This document shows, piece after piece, positions 33,403 through 43,349 of a stretch of DNA of 64,000 bases. The stretch is from Triparma columacea (taxonomy: Eukaryota > Sar > Bolidophyceae > Parmales > Triparmaceae). Under the pieces are notes generated by a model that did not search any database, had not been told where the DNA came from, and saw only the letters and a program-made list of their open reading frames with translations. A program made the translations under genes and the position numbers. Location of the stretch: NCBI GenBank assembly GCA_030267965.1, contig BRYA01000276.1, positions 27,567 to 91,566 on the forward strand, written 5' to 3'. The stretch's first letter is position 1, and each line of letters opens with the position of its first letter.

Positions 33403-36400
33403 TCACGATCCTTGCCTCCTCTTCCTCTCCCTCTTGTCCTTCTCCTTTTCGTGATCGCGAACCCACTTCACGAACAAATTCCTCACAACGATGCCGTCGG
33501 CCAACATATCCTCCACGTCTTTGCCATCCTTTTGTTTCCTCTTGCGGGGCTTCGCCTCCTTGAGAGGATACGCCAGTACCCAACCCACCTTTCGCTCGTA
33601 CTCCATAGTCGCGACGGCAAGCTCAGAGGCGAAGTAGCCGAGCTTCTCCTGGTCGCACTCAAACTCTTCGAAGTTCGTCATGGCTTTTTCTTCATAATTT
33701 TTGGCAATGTTCGCTTCGGTTCTCTCTTTGTACAGTAGCGGACAAAGCTCCTTCGTTAGTTTTTGGATGGCCCAACTCAGTCGATTGCTCAACTTCTTCT
33801 CAACGACAGCGTCTGGTGCAATGTACTTGTTCTTGATGAGCTCCAGCTGAGACCTGTCCACAGCATCCCCGGCCATCATGACGAGGGTGTCCCGAGTTCT
33901 CCAAATTGTGTTGTTTTCTTGCGCTTTCCAAGAATACTCAATGTCGACATTCCTGTCAATGTCAATAACGCGAGTTTTGGCTTTGCCCAGCAATCCCAAC
34001 TTTTCCTCGTTTCCGTGACCTATTATCATATCCACCCCATAAATGGTTCTCTGTCGACACATACTTGACTCGGCGTGATATTTCTTCCATAGGGGCAGAG
34101 CTGCCTCAGCGGCGGACTTTTGACCACCCCCTTTCCCCTCCCCTCCTTCCCCTCCCTCTTCCTCCTCTTTCTTTTTCATCTTCATCATCTTCTTCTCCAT
34201 CTTGACGAAATTCCGCACCTCAGCCTTCAAGCTGCTTTCGAAGCACGACGCTATGTTCCTCAAAGATTGCGTCCAGAGGTTGTTCAAATTCTGATGCCTC
34301 ATCTTCTTCAAGAGGTCGTCCTGGTCTTCGTCTTCGTCGAAGGCGTTTCCGTTTACGTTGATGTCAACTTCATCAAGAAATCCATCCTCGGACGAACCGT
34401 CGGTAAGGTCTTCTATCCACTGGAAGAATGTGGTGTAGGGAGCTGAGTTGACCTTGACAGACAACTTGTGCACGTAGACTCTCGGGAGAGGCCAGGAATT
34501 CGAGAGCATCGTGAAGGCAGTGAGCGAGGTCGGTGACCCCCCCTTCCTTGTCAGAAAGGCGTTGTCGAGGTACTCAGATGCGACAAAGTGATTTTCTTTC
34601 ATGTACTCTTGCTGCTCGATGACCTTCTTGATTTGGTCCTTGGTTCCAACGAAGATCCCCCCACCCTTGGATCCTCTCCTCGGTTTCATTACCCACTTTT
34701 TCAAAGTCCTGCCGGTGGGTGCACCACCATCTTCTTCTTCTCTATCGTCATCTTCATAACCGTCGATGTCCCACTCTTTGTCTTCTTCCTGCGAGAAGCG
34801 AAGCGGTGAGATACGGTCATGTTCATGTACTTTTCACCAATTCTCACCTCCTCCCCCCCCCCCTCTTCCTCCTCAAACTCCCCCTCTTCCTCCTCAAACT
34901 CCTCCATTTCTTCCATCTCCTCTGGGAGAAGGTGCACCTTACCAATCGCGGCTTCGGTTGCGTTGTTCTTCCTTAGGGCCAGCGCGAGGAGGGCGCGGTC
35001 TGTCATGCGATGGTCGACTACGGGGCACGCCGGCAGCGTGTGGACGACGCTGGCGAGGTGCTTGTACTCACTGGAGTCCCCCTTCTTCCAGGCTTCGTCG
35101 GCGCTCTTGAGGACCTTCTTGTACTTGGCTTGCGCGTCATTGTGAGCGTTGGCCGCGCTGTAGGCGAGGCCGATCGCGAAATCCCAGGACGAGGAGGGAG
35201 GGGGATTCTCGAGTTTAGAGTTGAGCTCGAGCGCCTTCTCGAACATACCCCTGGCCTGATCCTCTCTCTTCGTCGTTAGGAATTGCTTCCCAAGGTTTAC
35301 GTATGAAGGAGTGTCTCGAGAGAGCGGGGAAATTGGGGATCTTTTACGAAGATGAGCACCAACAGCCATCTTGAAGTAATCCTCAGCCTCACTGTGCTTT
35401 CCTAGCAAGGTGAGAGCGGAGCCAAGCTGCAGGAGGAGGGGGGGGATAAGACAGGGGGGGTTGAGTTTTCAATTCGAAGCCGGTTTGGGGCTCGCTGTCG
35501 ACCCTCACCTGGAAACTTAGCTGCGCGGTGGCTCTGAACGACCCCTCGCCACCCTCTTCGTTGGCGATCTTCAAGGCCCTGTCGTAGAAGACCGACGCAA
35601 ATGTGTAGTTCCCCAGCAGCATCTCGAGGTCTGCGGCCATGATGAGAGTGGTGTTGGAGGAGGGATCCAGCTCGACCGCCCGTTGGCAGCTCCCCCGCGC
35701 ATCGTAGTACATCCCGCGTTGTAGCTCGAACACGCACAGGTTCGTTAGCAGGGCTGACCTTTCAGAGGAGTTGAGTTCTTTTTCAGGGGACGACAGCAAG
35801 AACTTGTCTAAGAAGGAAGATGCATTAACCACATCATATAATTCTATCGATACCTCGTAAAGCTGACGAAGGAGCGACGAATAGTCCGAGGGCCGGTTGG
35901 TGTGGTTGGTGAGGGGAGAGGAGTCGAGAAGGTAAGTTCTGCGAGGGGGGAGGGGTGTCAGTTGCAAGGTGGAGGTTGGTCAGTAAGGGTAGGTGCATTC
36001 CCGTCCTCCAGCTTACTTCGCCGATTCCAGCAGGGAGCCCTCTCTCTGATTCAGGACCTCGAGCTTGGGGCACGCCGATTTGGCGTGCTGGCAGATCCTG
36101 TACACGTCGGAGAGCTTGAAGTGCGCGTCGAGCACGAGCGCACTGAAGGTCGCGTTGAGGTTAAGCTCTTGAAAGGGGACCTGAGTTTGGGGGTACTTGG
36201 ACGCTTTGATGACCTTCCGGAAGTGGTGGGCTGCATAGGCGTACGGGCTCACCGCAGTTGCATTTGTAAGCGAGGTGGAAGTGGAGGTGGAGGTTGAATT
36301 GGTTTGTGACGTCGCATTGTAAAGGAACGACATGGCCTTCCCAAAGTGACCGAGGAGCTGGAGTGACATTGGGGGGAAAGATGGGGGGTTAGGGGAGAGA

Positions 36401-37217
36401 ATTGTCTTCGATTTACTAACCATGTTCGTATCTCGCATCTCGCATCGCCTCACCTTGCTCACAGCGTAGGTAGAGTTCCTCCTGCACTCAGGCTGGCAGG
36501 CCGTGTAGTTCCAGATGTCGTGGAAGGTTCCCATGTGGTCGGACGAGCTCTTGAAGATGTCAGAGTCAGACTCCTGGGGGTTCGGGAGGAGGAGGGTAGG
36601 GGGGGGATTAATTGGGGCGGAAAGGGTGAGCCCGGGGCGGGTGGGCCCATCTCTCTTCCCCTCACCTTCAATGAACCCTTCATTTCTTCGAGTCCCTTCT
36701 GAAAGCGTCCGACTATGCCCCTGATCTCATCTTCTTCTCCGGGATCGAGGGATCTCAGCGACTCTTCCTCGTTTTCGTCCTCGTCGAAGCCCAGGAAGTC
36801 GTCGTAGTCGCCTTGGAGGGAGGAGAAGGGGAGGTAATCAACAGGAGGTGCAGGCATCAAGTATTTGTTTTTGAACGGGTACCAGAAGTTGTTGATGCCT
36901 AGGGGTGTGGGACAAGGGGGGAGCGAGGGGTAAGAGAGGGGTAAATAACTTCAATCGCCTCTCAGGGTCTCCTCAAGTCTACTGTCTCTCGACTTACACC
37001 ATATAAAGATCAATCCCCAGAACAGCAGCCAAGTCTTATACGTAATGAATCTCCTCTTGGAATCAATATTTTTGCGATGCCTTATTCGGGCCGCAGTGGA
37101 AGCCTTCTTCCGGCGTTGACGATCCTTGTAAGACTCCCAAAACCCGGTTTGGGATTTGGAGGAGGTGGAGTTTGTGGTTGAGGAGGGGGGAGGGGCAGCA
37201 GCGGGGGCGGAGGACAT
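33403..37217 (-). CDS. Membrane-anchored TPR protein with C-terminal TTL-like (ATP-grasp) domain
   Basis: Seven exons (37217-36998, 36898-36666, 36573-36454, 36357-36017, 35938-35509, 35426-34848, 34788-33403) join in phase to about 1102 residues. A basic cytosolic head precedes one membrane helix (TYKTWLLFWGLIFIWC; about residues 58-73). Then come an acidic linker, several Asn-x-Ser/Thr sequons, and TPR-like helices (ALLTNLCVFELQRGMYYDAR, AADLEMLLGNYTFASVFYDR, GSALTLLGKHSEAEDYFKMA). The last exon has WVMKPRRGSKGGGIFVGT, HFVASEYLDNAFLTRKG and IYGVDMIIGH with VIDIDRNVDIEYSW. These match the nucleotide-binding and C-terminal parts of tubulin-tyrosine-ligase-like enzymes. If the helix is a type II anchor, the ATP-grasp domain would be lumenal, odd for a tubulin enzyme. 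A peptide or amino-acid ligase for secretory proteins is an alternative. Confidence 0.7.
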
Positions 37218-37505
37218 CGTTTTAGGTTACGGGGAAAGTATTCGGAGTGGTTTTGTTAGTGTAGCATGGGGGGAGGGGTTTGCTATGGGTCTATTTCGAA
37301 GACTGTCCAAAAGACTTTCTGAGCAATTGAGCAATTGAAGTGTCCGAAAGTGTTCCATGAAAGAATAAGAAAAGCACGGACGTTCTAGTGTGACGCTCTT
37401 GTATCGACAATTTAACTTTACGTACAAATCAGTCGTCGGCGTAACTTTCCTCAACCTACTTCCGCTCTCGAACAGAAGGGAATGGGAGGGAGCTTCAAAA
37501 GCTTC

Positions 37506-38682
37506 TTAGACAAGTCCGGCAGAGACGGTTCCCTCGATGCCGCACTCGTTGGAGCCACGGAGGATCTTGAAGAATCCTCCGTCTCCCCAGGAGTCGTTCC
37601 AGGAGTTCTTGACCTTCCAGTAGGGGGTTCCGTCCTCAGTTCCGTAGCCGACGATCTCGATGGCGTGGCCGCCGAGCTGGCGTCCGGTCTGGTGGGTGTA
37701 GACCCCGGACTTGTAGGAGGTGAAGTCCTCGTAGACGGTGAAGGCAGCGGTGATGGGGCCGTTGGTGGAGATCTCCTCCATCATCTTGTCAGCAGACGAG
37801 ATGGAGTAGGCGGACTTAGCCTTGACCTTGTCATCAGCGTACTTGGTCTCGTACTTGGAGTCGAGGCATTCGGAGGTGCACTTGGGAGTGGAGTACTCAT
37901 CAGAGGGGCACTCAGGGTAGTCGGTGTTGTCAACGTGGTGGGCGCAAGCCTCGAAGGGGTAAGGGTTGCAGGTGCTTCCAGTGTCGACGTCCTCGAACAT
38001 GCCGCCGGTAGTGACGCCGGTGGAGGCGAACCACTTCCAGGCGGAGGTGGGCTGTCCTCCGTTGCAGCCCATAGAGAGTCCGCACCTGAGGCCAGAGCAG
38101 CAAGCGAGGGTGTCCTCAGCGGCGTACCACTGCTTGTCCCCGTAGGCGACGCACCTGCGATCGTTGAAGGCCTCGGTGGAGCCAAAAGCCCAGCAAGATC
38201 CGCAGCTAGACTGGTCACGGACGTGTCCAATGATGTCCTCACATCCCTCGAAATCAGTGGTGGCATCGAAGGAATCAGGGACGGAAACAGCACCGTAAAG
38301 GTGCTCCTCCCTGGGGGGTAGGGCCTCGTAGCGAGGGTCATCAGGCATAATGGCGCCAAGGAGCATGGCAACATCTCCGAGGGTGGCGTTCATGAACCTA
38401 GGGGAAGCGTGAGCCTCCCAGGTAGATCCAGGGCGGTTGACAACGTCAATGATCTCCTGGTTGATGGCTGATCGAATGGAGAGGGATAAGGAGGGCAATT
38501 AAAGCGTCAGAAAGGGCTCAGAAAGGGCTCAACGGTAGGTGACACCCGAACGAGGCTGCGGGGCAATAACGTATAACGTGCTCTACACCCTACGAACACA
38601 AAATAAAATAACACTGACCTGGGGCACTGAGGTCAAGAGCGGACGCAGAGGCAAAAAGAGCGGCGGCAAGAGCGTACTTCAT
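37506..38682 (-). CDS. Cathepsin B-like cysteine protease
   Basis: Two exons, 38682-38619 and 38467-37506, give about 341 residues. MKYALAAALFASASA is a signal peptide. The mature C1A peptidase shows VRDQSSCGSCWAFGSTEAF (nucleophile Cys about 113), GCNGGQPTSAWKWF, GGHAIEIVGYG (His about 289) and KNSWNDSWGDGGFF (Asn about 309). The segment FEACAHHVDNTDYPEC matches the occluding loop with paired histidines that gives cathepsin B its dipeptidyl-carboxypeptidase activity. The prosegment is present. It is expected in lysosome/vacuole or secreted. The first intron uses GTCAGT as donor. Confidence 0.93.
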
Positions 38683-39102
38683 GATAATTTTTGAGATATA
38701 TTTGTGGCTCAGACCATCCCAGACCCCAAACACAGAAAATTGAAAACCCTTTTTGGGACTCAAAATTTGGACAATAACGCGGCATTTTGTTTCCTGATTT
38801 CTCACCTTGCGGGACTAATGTTAGATTAGATGCAAATGGAAGACGACTTCGCTCGAAATACTTCCAAAAACTGCCTATAACCATAAATTTGCGAATTGAA
38901 TATTCTTTATTGGGGTCACGCCGCCACATCGAAGGCAACCGTTACGTCTTCACCAAAGCCTCCTCATAGATACAAAATTATTTAATCAATCGTCATCCTC
39001 TAACCCACCCCTTAACCTTCCCAACCCCCCACCGGCACCATTTCGGAAAAAGTGTTACTGTTATTCTTGACTCCATCAAAATCTCTCTCTACCTTGTATA
39101 CG
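38683..39102. other. Divergent intergenic region
   Basis: This 420-bp gap separates the cathepsin B and lectin genes and serves as promoter for both. It is moderately AT-rich with no ORF or repeat worth calling. Confidence 0.45.
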
Positions 39103-40421
39103 ATGCCCCCTCTGCACCTTGGGCTCCGCACCCTAGCCCTTCCTGTATGCTTCCTCCTTTTAATGTCCTCTCCCACTCCAACCCTGACCCAGACAACAAC
39201 CATCTCGAATAGGTGCGCTTCTTCCCTTTTCTTCTTTCACCCTCATTGGCTTCTCCCCCCCCCTTCTAACTCACCCCCCCCCCTTTCGCTCCATAGGCTT
39301 CCCGAAGGGGACCAGACGATAACCCCAAATCCCTTAACTGGTGAAGTAGAGTTGCCTGGTCATGCCAACGACCCCCGAGGGCTTCCCAACCTCCCCTTTT
39401 CAGTCGACTCAAACAGGCGTTCGGATGGCGTTTCGAGCATATCCCCCTGGACGTCCACCGGTCCGTCCTTCCCCATTTACAAGGGCGGTTCCCTCGCCGA
39501 TCCCACGTCCCGTAAAACTCACAGCGGGGTCGTTGATGACAACAGGGTGGACCAGGGGGCGGGGCCGAAGGGGAGCGGGGCGTTCGAGAAGGCGCAGGCG
39601 AGGCTGGCGAGCTTGGTCAAGTCGAGCGGGGGGCTAGCTGCGCTGGGGGGGAACATACCGCTCGAGATCAACAGCGACACTGACACATATGAGGTGGGTT
39701 AATGTGACGTAGAAACGCTCATTTTACGGCCAGGGTTTCGACCTTGCGTTTACAACTGCTAAACCCTCCCTACCCCTCTCCCCCCGCTTAGTGGACCGGA
39801 ACGCTGCCCTCCGCAGGTTCCGCTCCTACAAAGTCCTTCACAGTGATGGCCGCCGACCGTTGGAACCCCAGCGGTTTCGCCATCCAGCCCGGCGAGACTT
39901 ACTCTGTCACAGTCTCCGGTTCCTGGAGCGACCTCTCCGGTTCCCTATCCGTCTCCACCATGGGCTACGACGCCCTCTTCAACGTTCGCAAGAAGTGCTA
40001 CGAGGCTCAGGGCGTTTGCAGGCCCCACCTTAGGCAGAGGCCTAGGTTCGTGGGGAGCAACTGGATGCACCTTATCTGCGGCGTCGGGAACTACGCCAGC
40101 CTCCTCATGGAGGTCGACGACGGCACTAGCGCAGGTGTGAAGAGGTACCTACCCATAAAGGAGGAAGAGCTGGCGGAGACCCTCTTTGCCGTTGACAACA
40201 CCGTCACGTTCCAGGCGACGCCGGCGCAGGAGGGGGAGCTCATATGCTTCGCAAACGACGCCGACGGTCTCTACTACGACAACTCAGGTTCCGTAACGGT
40301 GACGGTGAAGAGGCTAAGCTGGCCGCCTAGCGAGGAGTTTGACAAGGACTACATAGAGTACTTGAAGGAGGGCCTTGAGAACCCGAGCAAGTACGACGAG
40401 TACGTCGGGCTGCACCCGTAA
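39103..40421 (+). CDS. Secreted protein with C-terminal LecA (PA-IL)-like lectin domain
   Basis: Three exons, 39103-39212, 39297-39693 and 39792-40421, give about 378 residues. Residues 1-30 are a signal peptide (LRTLALPVCFLLLMSS). A Pro/Gly/Ser-rich region with SSISPWTSTGPSFPI follows. The third exon begins WTGTLPSAG, then SGFAIQPGETYSVTVSGSWS, HLICGVGNYASLLMEVDDG, and GELICFANDADGLYYDNSG followed by SVTVTV. This matches the fold pattern of the bacterial galactose lectin LecA, including an N-D-x-x-G-x-Y-x-(D/N)-N-S-G calcium/sugar loop. A C-terminal helix ends the protein. It probably binds terminal galactose outside the cell. Its 3' end was copied in the downstream duplication (43257-43349). 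The stop is 59 bp from the convergent membrane-protein gene. Confidence 0.7.
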
Positions 40422-42133
40422 TAAACAGGGAGAACATGTAACACACGCTGGTTTATTACGCCTGAAACGTCCCCCCCTTACTATTTTACCCCCCTTGTCC
40501 TTTTCTCTTTAACAATATCTCTCACAACCATGGCCGTCCATCCCCCCGCCATTACCGCCCCTTTTGCAAAACCCCCCCAAGTCCCCCCTCCCCCAAACCC
40601 TTCCGTCCTAACAATCCCCGCCGCAATCCCCGCCGTAATCATTGCTTTATTAAACCCCCCCCCCCACCCACCCCTACCTATTGCCTCCCAAGCCCAGCAG
40701 TACGTTGCTCTAACAATCGCTTGAACCGTCATTGCACAAACGACCCCACCCCCTCCTCCTTTCACCCCAGCCGTTGCAGCGAAACCCGCTGCTCCAAGGG
40801 CCCTAGCTAACCCCCCGTGTCCAACTGTTAGAGACGAAGGTGGAGCGAGTATGTGTAGGTATGTCTCTGTAATCCCCAGTACCGCAAGTGTTGAAACGTA
40901 GTGCGCGTAGTTACCCATGGATTTGATTAACCGGAGATCTGCTGTTGGTAGGATAAGTGGGAGGATAAGAGGGAGGTAGGGGGGAACGTATGTTGACACG
41001 AGAGTGGCGAGGATTAGGGAGGCGCGGAGGTAGGAGGAGTATACTTGTCTTGTCTTTTTAAAACGTGACGATGAAGACGATGAAGACGATGATGATGACC
41101 CTGAACTACCCAAGGTTACCACTAACTTTGACTTGAACTGTTCAACCATAGGAGCTAGCACGACTCTAACGACGATTCCACCTATCCTTTCCGTCTTCCT
41201 GTAGTTCGTTATGTCCTCCGGTGTGCCGGAGACGCTGGAAAGGTAAACCCCGTCAGCCGCTGTCATTACGTGCTGGATTAAAGAGTTACCTAGGTAGTGT
41301 AGGAAGGTAGACGACCTGGAGAGGAGTTCCGAGATTACCCTGGTAGGGGTTGGGGGTAAAGTTGGTCCCCCGGAAATGGCCGTGCAAGCCGCGAGTAGGG
41401 AGAGTGCCTGGGCGAGGTTGCCTAGAGCGTGGAGGTTCTCGTACCCCCCTTCCCCGGGGTTGAGGTAGCGGAGGGATAGGAGGATGCAGATGGTCCTGAC
41501 GGCGTTGGAACCGCTGACGCAGGCCTGCTTGTGGGAGGGATCGGAGAGGAGGAGGAAGCAGAGGTTGGGATAGTTTATTGACTCCAACACGCAGGATAGG
41601 AGGTTGAGGAAAACGGGGAGGAAGAGGGGGGAGGGGAAGATGAGGGAGTATAGGAGGTGGACGAGGGTGAGGGAGGCAGTGAGGTAGAATGGTAGGTAAA
41701 GTATGTCCGTGGTGGTTGAGTTGGTTCTGTTTGGTCTGGGGTCTCCATCTTTGTATGTTCCATCTTTGTATGTTTTGGAGTATGTTTTTGAGTACGTTCT
41801 GAAGGCCGTGTCTTGGAGTGTGAAGTTCAAGGTGGTTCTGAAGAGCTCAAGGGACTCTGTTAGTGTTGAGTGGAAGGAGGGGGGGAGGTATCTGAGGAGT
41901 AAAAGGGTTAGGAGGAAGGGTGGGAAGGAGTAGAGGATTGGACGTAGTTGTGAGAGGAGGGAGAGTAGGAGTTTGGTGGTTGAAGGGGATGGTGTCGTGG
42001 ATGGGGTAAGGAACGTGGATGTGGATGGGGTAAGGGAGGATGTTGATGATTGTGATTTTGTTTGTGATTTTGACCTCTTTGATGGCTTCCTTGAGCTTCC
42101 TCTTGACCTTCCTCTTGAGCTTCTTCTTGTTGT
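40329..42133. repeat. Segmental duplication, copy 1
   Basis: This block is nearly identical to 43257-45040, offset 2928 bp at the left end. It includes the last 93 bp of the lectin gene, the intergenic spacer and the membrane-protein gene on the minus strand. Similarity stops at 42133, exactly where a dispersed repeat begins. Confidence 0.9.
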
Positions 42134-42136
42134 CAA
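40481..42136 (-). CDS. Multi-pass membrane protein, copy 1, lacking an ATG
   Basis: An open frame of about 551 codons, roughly 90 percent similar to the intact copy at 43409-45088. The N-terminus is Arg/Ser/Thr-rich (RRSSRGRSRGSSRKPSKRSK), followed by about eight to ten hydrophobic segments (PFLLTLLLLRYLPP, ASLILATLVSTYVPPYLPLI, GGLARALGAAGFAATAGVKG, AMITAGIAAGIV). I do not recognise the family. Copy 1 has no in-frame ATG. Reading upstream, the frame enters a dispersed repeat and meets TAA before any Met codon, whereas copy 2 has ATG plus about 15 extra codons. It is therefore either a recently truncated pseudogene or relies on an unseen upstream exon. Selection appears to have kept the frame open, or the duplication is very young. 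Confidence 0.6.
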   Translation of the reverse strand: MTTRRSSRGRSRGSSRKPSKRSKSQTKSQSSTSSLTPSTSTFLTPSTTPSPSTTKLLLSLLSQLRPILYSFPPFLLTLLLLRYLPPSFHSTLTESLELFRTTLNFTLQDTAFRTYSKTYSKTYKDGTYKDGDPRPNRTNSTTTDILYLPFYLTASLTLVHLLYSLIFPSPLFLPVFLNLLSCVLESINYPNLCFLLLSDPSHKQACVSGSNAVRTICILLSLRYLNPGEGGYENLHALGNLAQALSLLAACTAISGGPTLPPTPTRVISELLSRSSTFLHYLGNSLIQHVMTAADGVYLSSVSGTPEDITNYRKTERIGGIVVRVVLAPMVEQFKSKLVVTLGSSGSSSSSSSSSSSRFKKTRQVYSSYLRASLILATLVSTYVPPYLPLILPLILPTADLRLIKSMGNYAHYVSTLAVLGITETYLHILAPPSSLTVGHGGLARALGAAGFAATAGVKGGGGGVVCAMTVQAIVRATYCWAWEAIGRGGWGGGFNKAMITAGIAAGIVRTEGFGGGGTWGGFAKGAVMAGGWTAMVVRDIVKEKRTRGVK

Positions 42137-42218
42137 TTTGAGTAGACTAAATTGAAGCTGTTGATAACGCAGTTCCAGAAATAGCTTCAGATGTTATAAA
42201 GACGCGTGTTGTAGAAAG
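42134..42218 (+). repeat. Dispersed repeat, copy a
   Basis: Starts CAATTTGAGTAGACTAAATT and contains GCAGTTCC and CTTCAGATGTTATAAA. It abuts the truncated 5' end of the membrane-protein copy. About 70 percent similar to copies b (42299-42372) and c (42950-43027, inverted). Confidence 0.7.
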
Positions 42219-42298
42219 ATATGAGCAAATCCCCACTCGCACAATCACTCCCGAGGGAGGAGGGAGCTTAAACTTCTTGAGATCGTAATGCTTTTTAT

Positions 42299-42372
42299 AT
42301 TTGAATAGATGGAATTGAAGGTCTTGGCAACGCCGTTCCAACGGTACCTTCAGATCTTAGAAAGGCGTGCAA
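42299..42372 (+). repeat. Dispersed repeat, copy b (left arm of foldback structure)
   Basis: Contains TTTGAATAGATGGAATTGAA and CCTTCAGATCTTAGAAAGGC. Its inverted counterpart, copy c at 42950-43027, shares CCTTCAGATCTTA and a trailing AAAAGG/AAAGG. The pair encloses about 580 bp with a central perfect hairpin. Confidence 0.7.
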
Positions 42373-42651
42373 ATAGAGGAGATATTTGTGATCCAAAATC
42401 CCAAAAAAACCGAGAAAGACGAGCCGAGCCAGCCGAGCCAGCCGAGCCAGTTTCAAATGAGAGAGGAGGGAGGAACAACAGCAACAACAACAACGAAGAA
42501 GAGAAGAAGAACAGGGAACAGGGAAAGGATCCTCAGAGCAGGATCCACATTAATGTATGTAAGACAGAGCCAGCCCGAGCCAACATCCAAAGCCAAGACA
42601 GAGCACAGAGAACAAAGCCAAAACACACTTAGAGAATGTACATCAATAGAT

Positions 42652-42723
42652 AAACACACATCAATAGATAAACACACACCACAGAGTGTTGATTGGTGTG
42701 TGTTTATCTATTGATGTGTGTTT
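42652..42723. repeat. Perfect 30-bp inverted repeat (hairpin)
   Basis: Arms 42652-42681 and 42694-42723 are exact reverse complements (core ATCAATAGATAAACACACAC) separated by 12 bp. The left arm itself contains two tandem copies of a 16-bp ATCAATAGATAAACAC-type unit. It lies at the centre of the larger inverted pair b/c. Confidence 0.92.
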
Positions 42724-42949
42724 CATACTGTATTATGGCTTTGTTCCTGGATCCCTCCCTGCTCGTGGTTCGGTGGTTCGGTGTCCCCTCCCCTCCCTTC
42801 TGTGTGTTTCTTCCCGTCCCCCTCCCCCTTCTTCTATACTCATTCTGTTAGGGCTCTTTTGGCTTTGTTCCCCTCCCCTTCCCTCCCCTTTCCCTTCCCT
42901 GTCTGGCTCGGGGGGTTCGGGTTCGGGTTAGGGACATTTTACTCTTTAC

Positions 42950-43027
42950 AACACGCACCTTTTTAAGATCTGAAGGCACCATTAGAACAGCGTTAACAAG
43001 AGCTTTCATTTAATCTACTCAAATTGA
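42950..43027 (-). repeat. Dispersed repeat, copy c (right arm of foldback structure)
   Basis: The reverse complement reads TTTGAGTAGATTAAATGAAA, then GTTAACGCTGTTC and GCCTTCAGATCTTAAAAAGG. It matches copies a and b. The GTTAACGC piece also recurs in the adjacent 32-bp minisatellite. Confidence 0.7.
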
Positions 43028-43084
43028 AAAAGCGTTGCGATCTGGTTGTTTGGGTTATTCGGTATTGGGCCTCTGTGTAGAAGG

Positions 43085-43244
43085 CCCATTCTGTTAACGC
43101 CTTTTAATGAGGAAAGCCCATTCTGTTAACGCCCTTTTATGAGGAAAGCCCACTCTGTTAACGCCTTTTCATGAGGAAAGCCCATTCTGTTAACGCCCTT
43201 TTATGAGGAAAGCCCACTCTGTTAACGCTTTTTTATGAGGAAGG
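43085..43244. repeat. 32-bp minisatellite, five copies
   Basis: The unit is CCC(A/A)(T/C)TCTGTTAACGC followed by a T-rich part and ATGAGGAA. Five contiguous copies alternate two slightly different versions, and the array ends just before the second duplication block. No unique spacers separate the units, so it is not CRISPR-like. Confidence 0.9.
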
Positions 43245-43256
43245 CCCTCAGGTTCA

Positions 43257-43349
43257 AGCGAGGAGTTTGACAAGGACTACATCGAGTACTTGAAGGAGGG
43301 CCTTGAGAACCCGAGCAAGTACGACGAGTACGTCGGGCTGCACCCGTAA
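43257..43349 (+). pseudogene. Lectin gene 3' fragment carried by the duplication
   Basis: Encodes the last 30 residues of the lectin (EEFDKDYIEYLKEGLENPSK and on to the stop) with one or two silent differences from 40329-40421. Nothing upstream of it is coding, so it is a non-functional remnant marking the left edge of duplicate block 2. Confidence 0.85.

Noticed and set aside
37482..38321. Plus-strand 279-codon ORF opposite cathepsin B
   Set aside because: A Val/Gly/Ser-rich shadow of the cathepsin B exon, whose catalytic motifs are unambiguous on the minus strand.
42367..42714. Plus-strand 115-codon ORF inside the foldback element
   Set aside because: Composed of simple repeats (CAGCCGAGC, ACAACA) and the hairpin arm; no transposase or other domain features.
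42915..42935. Telomere-like GGGTTCGGGTTAGGG sequence
   Set aside because: Only one true TTAGGG unit; the rest is a short G/T-rich stretch, so no interstitial telomere is supported.
43085..43244. Possible CRISPR-like array
   Set aside because: The 32-bp units are directly contiguous without unique spacers, and the DNA is eukaryotic; it is a minisatellite.
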